This document shows positions 1-8,704 of a DNA stretch of 64,000 nt, piece by piece. Source of the stretch: Streptomyces sp. NBC_01775 (GTDB lineage: Bacteria; Actinomycetota; Actinomycetes; Streptomycetales; Streptomycetaceae). The notes beneath the pieces were generated by a model that did no database searches, had not been told where the DNA came from, and saw only the letters and a program-made list of their open reading frames with translations. How positions within the stretch are numbered: the stretch's first letter is position 1; the number at the start of each line of letters is the position of its first letter. The stretch covers positions 7,688,001-7,752,000 of the forward strand of contig NZ_CP109104.1 of NCBI RefSeq assembly GCF_035917675.1. Reading direction: 5' to 3'. The translations under genes were made by a program, and so were the position numbers.

Positions 1-332
1 CCCCCTACTCCCGCGCCCTGTGGTCTGACATCCACTGGTCGTTCGGCGAAATGATCGCCTACGCCTCCCGCGGCGCCGAAGTGAGGCCCGGCGATGTGAT
101 CGGCTCCGGCACCTGCGGCACCGGCTGCGTCCTGGAACTCTCCCGCACTCACGACTCGGCGACCTACCCCTGGTTGCAGCCGGGCGACGAGGTCGTCGCG
201 GCGATCGAAGGTCTCGGCGAGTTGCGCAATACCGTCACCGAGGCGGCGCCGGTCATTCCGTTGCGAACCCGGGGCGCGACAGCGCAGGAGGACGGAACAC
301 GACCGCGCTTCACCGACGAAGCCGCGCTCTGA
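1..332 (+). CDS. Fumarylacetoacetate hydrolase family protein, C-terminal part (cropped by window edge)
   Basis: The frame is open from base 3 and ends at TGA 330-332; the start lies left of the window. The visible 109 residues show the FAH-family C-terminal pattern: HWSFGEMIAYASRG, then GDVIGSGTCGTGC, then a PGDEV...IEGLGELRN end. Family members hydrolyse C-C bonds in acylpyruvates or fumarylacetoacetate, or act as decarboxylases and isomerases in aromatic catabolism. The stop overlaps the next start (TGATG), so the two genes are probably translationally coupled. Substrate cannot be told from this fragment. The family call is firm; the pathway role is inferred from the neighbouring hydrolases and the monooxygenase. 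Confidence 0.8.
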   Translation, partial: PYSRALWSDIHWSFGEMIAYASRGAEVRPGDVIGSGTCGTGCVLELSRTHDSATYPWLQPGDEVVAAIEGLGELRNTVTEAAPVIPLRTRGATAQEDGTRPRFTDEAAL

Positions 333-1414
333 TGGACACTCCCGTATCGGTGGAGGACCCGGCCAAGCTTCGGGCCGCGTTGCTGCGTGCCATGCCGATG
401 TCCCGAATGCTCGATTACGGCATGGACCACGGAGACGCCGTCCACCTGGCCAACGCGGCCGTCTCGGAACCGTGGCACGAGGTCGCGACTCGCCTGGCCG
501 AGGCGCAGTCGACCCGCGCGGAGGCGACCGCCGACCGCGGTGATGTCGAGACCGCGGTCGCGTGCTATCGCCGGGCGACGGCCTCCCTGATCTTCGCGCA
601 GATGGCTTTCAACACCGACCACCCGGCCAAACGCGCGCTCTACGTCCGGCTCACCCGGGCCTACCAGGCCGCGGCCGAACTCGACACCGAGTCGCGCGTG
701 GAGCGGCTGTCGATCCCCTTCCGGCAGAGCCACTGCACCGCCTGGTTCGTGAGTCGCTCCGGCGCTCGCCCCGGCCCCACGGTGGTCATTGTCGGCGGGC
801 AGAGCGGTTGGGGCCCGGCCTTCCATCAGCAGGCCGAAGCCCTGGTCCGACGGGGACTGTCCGCTGTCCTGCTCGAAACACCGGGCCAGGGTGATACGCG
901 CATGGCCGGCGGACTCCACCTCGACGGGACCGTCGACCGAGCTTTCAGCGCTGCCCTCGACGCCGTGCGTGCCCGTACCGGCTACGACGGCCGGTACGGG
1001 GTGTGGGGAAACAGCTTCGGTGGACTGCTCGCCGCCCGCGCCGCGGTGCACGACAGCCGCTTCGGCGCGTGCTGCGTCAACGGGGCCACCGCGAAGCCGG
1101 AGCCACTGCCGTTCCGGACCGCACGCGAACAATCGCGGGCGCTCCTGGGCGTCGACACCGACGAAGCCGCCGCGGCCGTCTTCCGCACCCTGTGGCTCGA
1201 CCCGGCGGTCGACCACACGAGCGCCGCGATGCTCGTGCTGCACGGCGGCAACGACCCGCTGGTCAGCCTCGACCAGCAGAAGGTGTTCCTCGACCTGTCG
1301 GCGCATCCCACCCTGCGGGTCTGGGACGACGGCGACCACACCATGTACAACCACTCGGCCGAGCGCACGGAGTTTGTCTGTGACTGGTTCCGTGCCCAGC
1401 TCTGCCGTGGGTGA
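332..1414 (+). CDS. Alpha/beta hydrolase (FrsA / dihydroxypseudooxynicotine-hydrolase-like)
   Basis: A 360-residue protein with a helical N-terminal region (to about residue 130) and an alpha/beta hydrolase fold after it. The nucleophile elbow is GNSFGG with Ser228; the likely acid is Asp308 in GGNDPLVS and the base His336 in DGDHTMY, so the triad looks complete. The N-terminal helical extension plus hydrolase core resembles C-C bond hydrolases of the 2,6-dihydroxypseudooxynicotine hydrolase group. It starts one base inside the stop of the FAH-family gene. A role in cleaving a ring-derived diketone fits the neighbours, but the substrate is unknown. Confidence 0.75.
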   Translation: MDTPVSVEDPAKLRAALLRAMPMSRMLDYGMDHGDAVHLANAAVSEPWHEVATRLAEAQSTRAEATADRGDVETAVACYRRATASLIFAQMAFNTDHPAKRALYVRLTRAYQAAAELDTESRVERLSIPFRQSHCTAWFVSRSGARPGPTVVIVGGQSGWGPAFHQQAEALVRRGLSAVLLETPGQGDTRMAGGLHLDGTVDRAFSAALDAVRARTGYDGRYGVWGNSFGGLLAARAAVHDSRFGACCVNGATAKPEPLPFRTAREQSRALLGVDTDEAAAAVFRTLWLDPAVDHTSAAMLVLHGGNDPLVSLDQQKVFLDLSAHPTLRVWDDGDHTMYNHSAERTEFVCDWFRAQLCRG

Positions 1415-1469
1415 CCCAGAAAAATCCAACACCCGATTCCGAACAGTTCACAGAATCATTGAGGAAAGC

Positions 1470-2402
1470 ATGAAAGCAATCGCCCTCCAGCACTACGGCG
1501 ACGCGGACGCCCTGGAGATCATTGAGCAGTCGACGCCGGCGGTCGCGCCCGGGGAATTCCTGGTCCGGGTCAAGGCAGCCGGAGTGAACCCAGCCGACGA
1601 AAAGATCGCCGTCGGCAATCTCGACGGCATCATGGTGACCCACTTTCCCCTCATCCCGGGCTTCGAGATGGCCGGCGTCATCGAGGCTCGCGGTTTCGGC
1701 GCCACCGAGTTCGAGATCGGCGACGAGGTGATCGGCTTCGTCCTCAAGGACTGGGCGCAGAACGGCGCCTACGCCGAACTGGTTTCAGCCCCGGTCCGCA
1801 CGCTGGCACGCAAGCCGGCGTCCTGGGACTGGCTGCGTTCGGCGTGTCTGCCGCTGAACGGGCTGACGGCTTACCAGGCCATCAAACGCATCAGCATCGG
1901 CGAGGGCGACACCGTCCTGATCCACGGGGCCGCAGGTGGGGTCGGCTCGCTCGCCGTGCAGATCGCCGCCATCCGGGGCGCACACGTCATCGGCACCGCC
2001 AGCGAGCGCAACCACGGCTACCTGCGTGAACTCGGCGCCACACCCATCACCTACGGAGAAGGACTGGCCGATCGGGTGCGCGAGCTCGCGCCGGAGGGCG
2101 TCGACGCGGCGCTCGACTTCTACGGCGGGGACGCGGTGGCCGTCTCGCAGAAGGTCTTGAAGGATCCCGCGCGGGTCGCCTCCGTGGCCGACATCACCGC
2201 TCCCGAACAGGGTGGCCAATTGGTGTGGGCACGCGCGAGCGCCGACGAGCTGACGGAGGTGGCTGCGCTCGCCGAGTCCGGCAAGTTGTCCGTCCCCGTG
2301 AATCGCTCCTTCCCGCTGGAGCAGGCCGCCGACGCCTGGCGGATGCTCCACGCGGACAGCCGCGCCCGCGGCCGGGTCGTACTGGACATCGACGCCACCT
2401 GA
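1470..2402 (+). CDS. Quinone oxidoreductase-like medium-chain dehydrogenase/reductase
   Basis: A 310-residue zinc-free MDR-family oxidoreductase. The N-terminal GroES-like part includes AAGVNPADEKIA and PGFEMAGVI; the Rossmann part has VLIHGAAGGVGSLAVQIA, and there is no cysteine cluster for structural zinc. Such proteins reduce quinones or activated alkenes with NADPH. The ATG at 1470 follows a GAGGAAA ribosome-binding site; the upstream in-frame extension has none. It lies 55 bp after the hydrolase and is probably in the same operon, reducing an intermediate of the pathway started by the flavin monooxygenase. The substrate is not determinable. Confidence 0.75.
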   Translation: MKAIALQHYGDADALEIIEQSTPAVAPGEFLVRVKAAGVNPADEKIAVGNLDGIMVTHFPLIPGFEMAGVIEARGFGATEFEIGDEVIGFVLKDWAQNGAYAELVSAPVRTLARKPASWDWLRSACLPLNGLTAYQAIKRISIGEGDTVLIHGAAGGVGSLAVQIAAIRGAHVIGTASERNHGYLRELGATPITYGEGLADRVRELAPEGVDAALDFYGGDAVAVSQKVLKDPARVASVADITAPEQGGQLVWARASADELTEVAALAESGKLSVPVNRSFPLEQAADAWRMLHADSRARGRVVLDIDAT

Positions 2403-2453
2403 GGCGATCTCCGGCACGCACAACGCTCCGGCGCAAGCGAAGGGTTGGGACAC

Positions 2454-4004
2454 ATGAAGCTTGCCGATGAACCCCGTACATCCACGATCACGCAGGATGC
2501 CGTGGATGCGGATGTCCTCGTCATCGGGTACGGCCCGGTCGGTCAGACCCTGGCTGCTCTACTGGGCGCGTCGGGGCACCGCGTACTGGTGTGCGAACGG
2601 CGGGTCGGGCGCTACGAGACGCCACGAGCCGGACACTTCGACCACGAAATCATGCGCGTCTTTCAGTCTTTGGGAATTGCCGACGAGGTACGGCGCATTG
2701 CCGAACCAGCTCGTGTGTATGAATTCCTCGATCCCGACGGAAGCGTGATTTCTCGTCTGCCAAGGGAATGGGCCGCCCCCTCCGGCTGGGACGCGTCGTA
2801 CCACTTCTACCAGCCGGAACTCGAGGATCTTCTGGACGCGGCAGTCCGCGGAGCAGCCACGGTGGACGTTCGTTTCGGTGCGGAGCTGGTCGGCCTGCGC
2901 CAGGAAGCCGACCACGTGGTGGTGACGTTGGCGGACGGCAGCGTCGTCACCGCTCGCTTTGTGGTCGGGGCGGACGGCGCCAACAGCGCGGTACGCACGC
3001 TCTGCGGCATTCCAACGGAAGATCTCGGTTTCCGGGGCGACTGGCTGGTCGTCGACGTCCGGCCTCGGCCCGGCGCCCCGACCCTGGACATCCCGGACAC
3101 CGGCCAGGTACTCGACCCCGCGAGGCCGAACCACATGGGCCGGGTGGCTCAGCGGTACTTCCGCTGGGAGTTCATGCTCGTCGAGGGCGACGATCCCACC
3201 GAGATGGTGAAGCCGGAACGTGTCCGGGAGTTGCTCAGGCCCTGGATCGGCCCGCAGGAGGGGGAGGTGATCCGGCAGACCGTCTACCAGTTCCGATCCA
3301 TCGTCGCCGACACGTTCCGCCACCGGTCGGTCCTGCTTGCCGGTGACGCTGCTCACGTCATGCCGCCATTCCTCGGACAGGGCATGAGCTCTGGTATCCG
3401 GGACGCCGCAACCCTCGGCTGGATGCTCGACCTCGTACTGACCGGCGCCGCGGACCCGAAGCTGCTGGACCTGTACACGCTCTCGAGAAGGCCACAGGTC
3501 ATCGACTACATCGAAGAGTCGGTGCGGGTAGGGACCGTCGTCTGCGAGACCGACCCCGTTCGTGCGGCGCAACGTCGTGAGGAGATGCGGTCGGCGACCG
3601 AGCTTCCGCCACCGTTCGAGCCGCCTGTCGGCGCAGGCTTCCGAGACGGACAACCGCTGGCCGGCCACTTGGCCGTACAGCCCCTTCTGCGTACGAGCAG
3701 CGGGAAGACCGGGCGGTCCGACGACGTGCTTGGCCGCGGGTTCACCCTGCTCAGCTTGGTCGAACCGGACGCGGCGACGGCCGCGGCCGTCTCGGAACTC
3801 AAGCGCGCGATCGGGCTGCGGTCCGTGGTGGTTGGCGCCGAGGGGGTCCAGGAAGAGGGCGAGGCGCTGAGTAACTGGCTCAAGGAGTCCGGTGTCGTGG
3901 CCGTGCTGGTTCGCCCGGACTTCTACGTCTTCGGCACTGCCACCGGGCTCTCCGAGGTGGTGGGCCTGCTCGCCTCACTTCGCGTGAGCCTGTCGCTGGT
4001 GTAG
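2454..4004 (+). CDS. FAD-dependent aromatic monooxygenase, MhpA-like
   Basis: A 516-residue class A flavin monooxygenase. The N-terminal dinucleotide site is VIGYGPVGQTLAALLG; the DG motif is VVGADGANSAVR; the GD motif is VLLAGDAAHVMPPFLGQG. A thioredoxin-like C-terminal segment follows, as in 3-(3-hydroxyphenyl)propionate and phenol hydroxylases. It should use NAD(P)H and O2 to hydroxylate an aromatic ring. ATG 2454 is chosen over the TTG at 2445 because AAGGG precedes it at a usable distance. Position between the dehydrogenase and a hydrolase suggests a degradative operon, although an antibiotic tailoring role cannot be excluded. Confidence 0.78.
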   Translation: MKLADEPRTSTITQDAVDADVLVIGYGPVGQTLAALLGASGHRVLVCERRVGRYETPRAGHFDHEIMRVFQSLGIADEVRRIAEPARVYEFLDPDGSVISRLPREWAAPSGWDASYHFYQPELEDLLDAAVRGAATVDVRFGAELVGLRQEADHVVVTLADGSVVTARFVVGADGANSAVRTLCGIPTEDLGFRGDWLVVDVRPRPGAPTLDIPDTGQVLDPARPNHMGRVAQRYFRWEFMLVEGDDPTEMVKPERVRELLRPWIGPQEGEVIRQTVYQFRSIVADTFRHRSVLLAGDAAHVMPPFLGQGMSSGIRDAATLGWMLDLVLTGAADPKLLDLYTLSRRPQVIDYIEESVRVGTVVCETDPVRAAQRREEMRSATELPPPFEPPVGAGFRDGQPLAGHLAVQPLLRTSSGKTGRSDDVLGRGFTLLSLVEPDAATAAAVSELKRAIGLRSVVVGAEGVQEEGEALSNWLKESGVVAVLVRPDFYVFGTATGLSEVVGLLASLRVSLSLV

Positions 4005-4070
4005 CGGCGTGACACCCGCTCGCGCGGCGACCGACGACAGCCCGGATCACGTGACACACGGAGGAATCTC

Positions 4071-4901
4071 ATGCCGAAGACGGACAACGGTATCCACTAC
4101 GAGGAGTGGGGAAACGGGCCGGACGCTATCGTTCTGCTGCCCGGACTCGGGTGCTCGCTCAAGTGCTGGTCCGAGGTGGCACCCCTACTCGACGGCTATC
4201 GCCTCGTTCTCATGGACCTGCCGGGCCACGCGGGCTCCCTCCATGCGCCTGCCGACGGATCGAGCCTCGCCCGGATCGCCGACACGGTGATCGATGCTTG
4301 TGATCAGCTCGGCCTCGAACGCTTCGCCCTCGTCGGTCTCTCCTTCGGTGGCGCGCTCAGTGTGCGGATCGCTCTGAACCGGCCCGGCCAGGTAGTCGCG
4401 GTCATGGCGCTCATGCCGTGGAACGCGGGCGGTACCGAGGCGGGCGATCCAGTCATCGAAGGGTTCCACAAGTCCTTCCGTGACGTCGAAGCCATAACGC
4501 AGGCCATTGGGGCCATCTCGCTGGAGCCGAGCAAGACGACCGATGTCGTGCGCACGATGACGAGTGCTGTCACAGAGCAGTTCTGGCGCAGCTGGCTCGG
4601 AACCGGTGGCGGTGCTTACACGAGCATGTTCGAGGAGCTGTCCGGGATCGCCGTGCCGGCGTGCTACGTCATCGGCGGCCGAGACACCATCGCCCCGCAG
4701 GACAAGTTGATCGCCGACGTCCGTGCGATGCCCGGAGGCCGGCTGGTCTTCCTGTCGGACGCGGGACATCTCGCCCCTTACGAGTCTCCCGAGCTTGTCG
4801 CCCGGGAGATCCGCGAGTTCGTCAGCCGATACGCGAACACGCCGTCGCCGGGCGCGGGTTCCGCGCCCGGATCCTCGCCCAGCGCACGGCCGAGCAGATA
4901 G
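4071..4901 (+). CDS. Alpha/beta hydrolase (meta-cleavage-product-hydrolase-like)
   Basis: A 276-residue single-domain alpha/beta hydrolase. Visible motifs are an oxyanion region LLPGLGCSLKCW, nucleophile GLSFGG, acid in GGRDTIAP and base in DAGHLAPYE. Size and motif order fit the MhpC/BphD-like or esterase group. ATG 4071 has a good GGAGGA site 5-10 bases upstream. The last about 20 residues are Pro/Ser/Gly-rich and may have been altered by the adjoining transposase remnant, which starts within 10 bases of the stop. It is the last gene of the catabolic-looking run. Confidence 0.72.
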   Translation: MPKTDNGIHYEEWGNGPDAIVLLPGLGCSLKCWSEVAPLLDGYRLVLMDLPGHAGSLHAPADGSSLARIADTVIDACDQLGLERFALVGLSFGGALSVRIALNRPGQVVAVMALMPWNAGGTEAGDPVIEGFHKSFRDVEAITQAIGAISLEPSKTTDVVRTMTSAVTEQFWRSWLGTGGGAYTSMFEELSGIAVPACYVIGGRDTIAPQDKLIADVRAMPGGRLVFLSDAGHLAPYESPELVAREIREFVSRYANTPSPGAGSAPGSSPSARPSR

Positions 4902-4909
4902 AGACGCCT

Positions 4910-5517
4910 TTGTCCAGCTCGGCCTTACGCTTCCTCGCCCGGCAACTCGGCGTCCGCCGGCAGCGGATCGGCAGCCGCTGGCGGTGCCTGACGCCGGGAC
5001 GGCAGGCCCTCCTTGCCCTCGCCCGTCCACGCTGCGGTGACACCTGCACCCGGCTCGCCGCCGGGTTCGGCATCGGCCTGGCAACCGTGTACCGCCACGT
5101 CCATGAGACCGTCGACGTCCCTCGCCGCGCTCGCCGAGAGCCTGCCCGCCGCGATACGGCGGGCGAAGCGGCCGGCGTACGTGATCCTGGACGAGACGCT
5201 GCCGCCGATCGACCGTATCGCCGCCGACCGACCGTTCCACCCGGGGAAGTACCAGCGGCACGGCATGAACATCCAGGTGATCACCGACCCGCCCGGTCGT
5301 CCGCGGTGGGCCTCGCCGGCCCTGCCCGGCTCGACGCACGACCAGAGCGCCGCCCGCACCCACGGCACTCTCGACGCACCGACCAACGCGGACATCACCT
5401 GCTTCGCGGACCGGGGCTATCAGGGCGGGGACCGGCAGATCGTGTCGGCGGATCGCGCTGGGAGCAGGCCCGGGTGAGCAGCTCTTCTTCCGCTCCCACG
5501 CGGAACCACCCCCTCAC
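4910..5517 (+). mobile_element. Degenerate IS5-type DDE transposase remnant
   Basis: Transposase-like protein sequence is recognisable but spread over three frames. The first frame gives the HTH_Tnp_4-like part (SALRFLARQLGVRR ... FGIGLATVYRHVHETVD). After a shift near 5115 a second frame gives the DDE part (AYVILDETLPPIDRIAADRP, HGMNIQVITD, CFADRGYQGG). A third frame near 5470-5510 gives GEQLFFRSHAE, matching the family's QQAVNRSHA region. The C-terminal end is missing, cut at the TetR gene. No terminal inverted repeats were found. It is non-functional and marks past insertion next to the catabolic operon. Confidence 0.75.
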
Positions 5518-6086
5518 GAACGGGCCTTCAGACCGTCCAGGGTGAGGTCGAGCAGGCGTTCGGCTTGCTGTCGTTGTTCGGGGCTCGCCGAGGTGCGGGC
5601 GATGCCTTCGAGGGCGGCACCCATGTCGGTGGGGCTGATGTCGGTGCGAATCGTTCCGGCGGTTGCACACGCGTCCATCAGGGCGGTGATGGCGGCCTGG
5701 ATCATGTCCCGACTGTGGCCGTAGGGGTTGCTTCCCGCCGCGGCGATGGCACGCAAGGCGTCGGCCATGCCGAATTTGGCGGTGACGTAGTCCAGGAAGA
5801 GGCGTGTCCAAGCGCGCAGGGCTTCGTAGGGCGGCTTCGAGGCGAGCAACTGGGGGACGGCGTCGCACAGCTGGGCCACCTCGTTGCGGTAGACCGCCTC
5901 GATCAGAGCCTCCCGGGTGGGGAAGTTGCGGTACAGGGTTGCGCTGCCCACGCCCGCCTCTTTGGCGATGCGCTCCAGGTGCGTGTCCAGCCCTTCCTCG
6001 GCGAACGCGCGCACCGCAGCCGCGAGGATCTTGTCTCTGTTACGCCGTGCGTCAGCTCGCAATGGGCGTTGTGCACTGTCGGCCAT
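5514..6086 (-). CDS. TetR/AcrR-family transcriptional regulator
   Basis: A 190-residue one-component repressor. The N-terminal HTH (about residues 15-60) reads ILAAAVRAFAEEGL ... IAKEAGVGSATLYRNFPTREAL, typical of TetR. The C-terminal ligand domain resembles those of regulators beside SDR or quinone-reductase genes. It is divergent from the SDR at 6232, and the 145-bp gap holds a perfect 22-bp palindrome at 6142-6163, so autoregulation and control of the SDR are likely. The 3' end abuts the transposase remnant. Confidence 0.88.
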   Translation of the reverse strand: MADSAQRPLRADARRNRDKILAAAVRAFAEEGLDTHLERIAKEAGVGSATLYRNFPTREALIEAVYRNEVAQLCDAVPQLLASKPPYEALRAWTRLFLDYVTAKFGMADALRAIAAAGSNPYGHSRDMIQAAITALMDACATAGTIRTDISPTDMGAALEGIARTSASPEQRQQAERLLDLTLDGLKARS

Positions 6087-6141
6087 CAGTGGTCGTCATT
6101 CTCCTCTCCGGTTCCCTTCAACTTGCTAAATGGAGGCATGC

Positions 6142-6163
6142 CCACTTAGCCTGACGTAAGTGG
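6142..6163. promoter_or_regulatory. Probable TetR-family operator (perfect inverted repeat)
   Basis: CCACTTA, 8 bases, TAAGTGG: 7-bp arms in perfect inverted symmetry centred between the divergent TetR gene (start 6086) and the SDR (start 6232). Size and spacing fit a TetR dimer site. A related half-site, CCCCACTTTC, lies at about 6170. Binding is inferred from position and symmetry. Confidence 0.65.
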
Positions 6164-6231
6164 CGGCTTCCCCACTTTCACTGTAGGTCATGGGCTGACC
6201 TGCGCACATCCTCCTTGGAGGGACGTTGATC

Positions 6232-6969
6232 ATGTCAGGTACCGAGGGCAAGGTCGTAGCGATCACAGGTGCCAGCAGCGGCATCGGAGCGGCGACGGCG
6301 ACCTGGCTCGCCGGGAAAGGGGCCCGGCTTGTGCTCGGGGCCCGACGGGAGGACCGGCTGAACGCGGTGGTGGACCAGATCACGGCGCAGGGCGGCTCGG
6401 CCGTCGGGGTCGTCATCGACGTGACGCGCCGCGAGGACCTCAAGCGCCTGACGGACACGGCGGTCGACCGGTACGGCCGGCTCGATGTCCTGGTCTCCAA
6501 CGCCGGCACGATGGCGGTGTCACCGTTTGACGAGTTGCGCCAGGACGACTGGGACGCCATGGTCGCCACGCATGTCACCGGCCTGCTGAACGGGATCGGG
6601 GCGGCACTTCCCGTCTTCCGGCGGCAGGGCTCCGGCCAGTTCGTCAACGTCGCCTCCACTGCGGCCTACGTCGTGAAATCTCCCCAGGCCGTCTACGCGG
6701 CCACCAAGACGGCGGTGAAGGTGCTGACCGAGGGCCTGCGGCAGGAGTCGGGGCCGCACCTGCGAGTCACCCTCGTCTCGCCGGGGTTCACCAACACCGA
6801 GGGCGTGGGCAAGGGGGCGAGCCCCGAAGCAGCGGCGGCGGCTGCCCAGCAGCGCGACGAGATCGCCATCCCGCCCTCCGCCATCGCATCCGCGATCGGT
6901 TACGCGATCGAGCAGCCCGTCGGCATCGACGTCAGCGAGATCGTCGTCCGGCCCACCGTGCAACCCTGA
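6232..6969 (+). CDS. Short-chain dehydrogenase/reductase
   Basis: A 245-residue classical SDR. The cofactor site is TGASSGIGAATATWLA near the N-terminus, followed by VSNAG and a YAATK catalytic pair with the upstream Ser in VNVASTAAYV. It should oxidise or reduce a hydroxyl/carbonyl with NAD(P)H. ATG 6232 is preferred to TTG 6226 because GGAGGGA (6217-6223) is then 8 bases away. It is divergent from the TetR regulator and likely repressed by it. The substrate is unknown. Confidence 0.85.
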   Translation: MSGTEGKVVAITGASSGIGAATATWLAGKGARLVLGARREDRLNAVVDQITAQGGSAVGVVIDVTRREDLKRLTDTAVDRYGRLDVLVSNAGTMAVSPFDELRQDDWDAMVATHVTGLLNGIGAALPVFRRQGSGQFVNVASTAAYVVKSPQAVYAATKTAVKVLTEGLRQESGPHLRVTLVSPGFTNTEGVGKGASPEAAAAAAQQRDEIAIPPSAIASAIGYAIEQPVGIDVSEIVVRPTVQP

Positions 6970-6978
6970 CGCCGCTTC

Positions 6979-7093
6979 TCACGCGCTCATGCCGCCATCC
7001 ACGGGCAGGATGACGCTGACGCCAGTGACGAAGGAGGCGCGGTCGCTGAGCAGCCAGGCGGCGGCCTGCGCCGGCTCGTCGGGTTCGGCGGCA
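6979..7093 (-). pseudogene. SDR C-terminal remnant
   Basis: Minus-strand reading gives about 38 residues ending WLLSDRASFVTGVSV then LPVDGGMSA and a TGA stop at 6979-6981. This is the standard C-terminus of a classical SDR (substrate loop plus VDGG). Nothing upstream continues the fold, so only the tail survives. It lies convergent to the intact SDR at 6232-6969 but differs from that gene's C-terminus, so it is not a simple duplication. Confidence 0.6.
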
Positions 7094-7247
7094 CCTGGAG
7101 CTGAACTGCGACGCCCCACTCGTCCCCCGAACAGGACCAGCAGGTCATCATCTACACGGCCGACCCCGGCACCTCGCCCGACCGGCCCTTCAACTCCTCG
7201 CCGTCATCGGCACCCAGCGCATGGACACCAGCCTCGAGGGCGGCTGA
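7092..7247 (+). pseudogene. MmyB-like regulator C-terminal remnant, frameshifted
   Basis: Joining three frames yields HLELNCDAPLVP, then DQQVIIYTADPGTSPDR, then ALQLLAVIGTQRMDTS and a stop at 7245-7247. The YTADPGT and following leucine-rich segment match the end of the MmyB-like ligand-binding domain found in actinobacterial XRE regulators. Two frame changes within 150 bases and no HTH upstream show it is dead. The call rests on a short match. Confidence 0.45.
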
Positions 7248-7384
7248 CCCCCTCGGTCGACGCTGCAACCCGGTGGACCGCGGGCCACCGTCGGCGACGG
7301 CGACGGCGACAGCGCACGAGCCGGTCGCAGTACGCCGCGGCCAGGTTCCGGTCATGCGGTGTGAGGACGGTGGTGCCTGGGTGT

Positions 7385-8104
7385 TCAACCGCCCACGGCC
7401 CGGCCCGCCTTGGCCCAGTTGCCGCGCAGTTTGTCCAGATACGACTGGGCCATGCTGCCTGGCTTCACCCCGCGCGCGAACGCCTGCATGTTGCCTGACC
7501 CGGCGTTGTAGCCCAGCGCCAGCAGCTCGTCCCGGCTGAGACCCCCGCCGCTGCCGCCGCTGCCGGCTCCGCCGCTGTCCGGTCCGAGCTGCGCCGCCAG
7601 GTCGTGCAGATGCCAGGCCGCCGCCTTGAGTGCCAGATCGCGGTCATCCGGCAGCTCCTCCCACGAGCGGGAGGCGAAGTCCTTGCCGCGCTTGGTCTCG
7701 TCGAAGGCCGTCCGGTGCATGTTGGCGATGCCGAACGCGGCGTCCGGCTTGAACCGCTGCCAGGACCGCTCCAGTTCGGGATCGTGCGGTTTGTAGGCCT
7801 CGTTGTAGAGGATCGCCATCAGCAGCCGCGGGCTGATCCCCGCCTCCCGCGCGTGCGTGCGGACCTGTCGGGCGTACCGCGCGGGTTCGTAACTCCCCTT
7901 GCGGGACCCGGCGGAGGGCGAGTCGTCCGGCGCACCGGTCGGCTTGTCGGACGGCCGCGCATCGGAGGAGGGCCGGTCCGAGGAGCGGTGCGAGGGGCTT
8001 GCCCGCTCCCCTTTCGCGTCGTCCCCGTCCCGCGCCATACCCCATACGATCAGCGCCAGTAGCGGTACGACCCACCACCGCCACTGCGTACGCCCTTCGG
8101 CCAT
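7385..8104 (-). CDS. Membrane-anchored lytic transglycosylase-like protein
   Basis: A 239-residue protein. Residues 8-22 form one hydrophobic N-terminal segment (signal anchor), residues 30-70 are Ser/Pro/Asp-rich linker, and the rest resembles a lysozyme-like SLT domain. The helix ISPRLLMAILYNEAYKP holds Glu102, the probable catalytic acid, followed by AFGIANMH and GYNAGSGNM, typical SLT motifs. It probably cleaves peptidoglycan outside the membrane. It is a single gene with no evident operon; the 600 bp upstream hold only gene scraps. Confidence 0.7.
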   Translation of the reverse strand: MAEGRTQWRWWVVPLLALIVWGMARDGDDAKGERASPSHRSSDRPSSDARPSDKPTGAPDDSPSAGSRKGSYEPARYARQVRTHAREAGISPRLLMAILYNEAYKPHDPELERSWQRFKPDAAFGIANMHRTAFDETKRGKDFASRSWEELPDDRDLALKAAAWHLHDLAAQLGPDSGGAGSGGSGGGLSRDELLALGYNAGSGNMQAFARGVKPGSMAQSYLDKLRGNWAKAGRAVGG

Positions 8105-8250
8105 CCGCCGCCTCCCCTCGCTCTACGACCCCTTCCATGGTCGCGCACCGAGGGGGAACCGGACGGGAGGCCGGGAGCCCGGAAGTCCGAGTGGCGGTAT
8201 CCGCCCGGAAGTCGAGGGGCGTGGCACCGGAGGCCGAGGGCCGTGGCGGC

Positions 8251-8499
8251 TCAGGCGTCGCGGCGGCGCAGTGCCAGGTAGCCGCCGAGGAGGGCGGCGG
8301 CCGTCCATGCCGACAGAATCGCGAGCGCGCCCCCGGGGCCGTAGTCGTGACTGAAGCGCGGGTCGTCCTGCGGGCCGACCAGGTGCATGAGCACCATCCC
8401 CGCCTGGTCGGGGAGGTATTGCGGGACGGTCTTCAGCGCCGGCACGTTGCCCAGCCCCTGGGAGCTGAGGAACGGGCCCGCGGCGCGTTCCTCAGCACG
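8251..8499 (-). pseudogene. ABC exporter permease C-terminal remnant
   Basis: Minus-strand reading ends in PQYLPDQAGMVLMHLVGP, then a final membrane helix ILSAWTAAALLGGYLALRRRDA and TGA at 8251-8253. This is the usual end of actinomycete ABC-2 permeases (LPDQAG..., terminal helix, RRRDA). The remaining five helices are missing. The region upstream belongs to the ATPase remnant, so an internal deletion removed the ATPase-permease junction. Confidence 0.55.
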
Positions 8500-8590
8500 G
8501 CCCGCCCCCGCTCCGGTGGGTCACGGACTCCCCGGCGACTCGCAGAAAGGTGTCTTCCAGCACGCCGCCGACGATCCCTCCCGCACCCCG
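8492..8590 (-). pseudogene. ABC exporter ATP-binding protein C-terminal scrap
   Basis: In a second minus-strand frame GVLEDTFLRVAGES is followed by a stop at 8492-8494. LEDTFLRVAG resembles the C-terminus of DrrA-type ATP-binding subunits. It lies immediately upstream of, and slightly overlaps, the permease remnant, as expected for a two-gene exporter that has lost most of its sequence. No function is expected. From 8590 to 8704 nothing is recognisable. Confidence 0.4.
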
Positions 8591-8704
8591 CGCGGCACAT
8601 CAGTCCCGGGAAGGACTCGAACGGGTCATCTTCCAGGCGGAGTTGAGCCGCACGAGCGGCGCACGGGTCCCCTCATGGGGTGGAGAGGGGGCGGGGCGGC
8701 CTGA

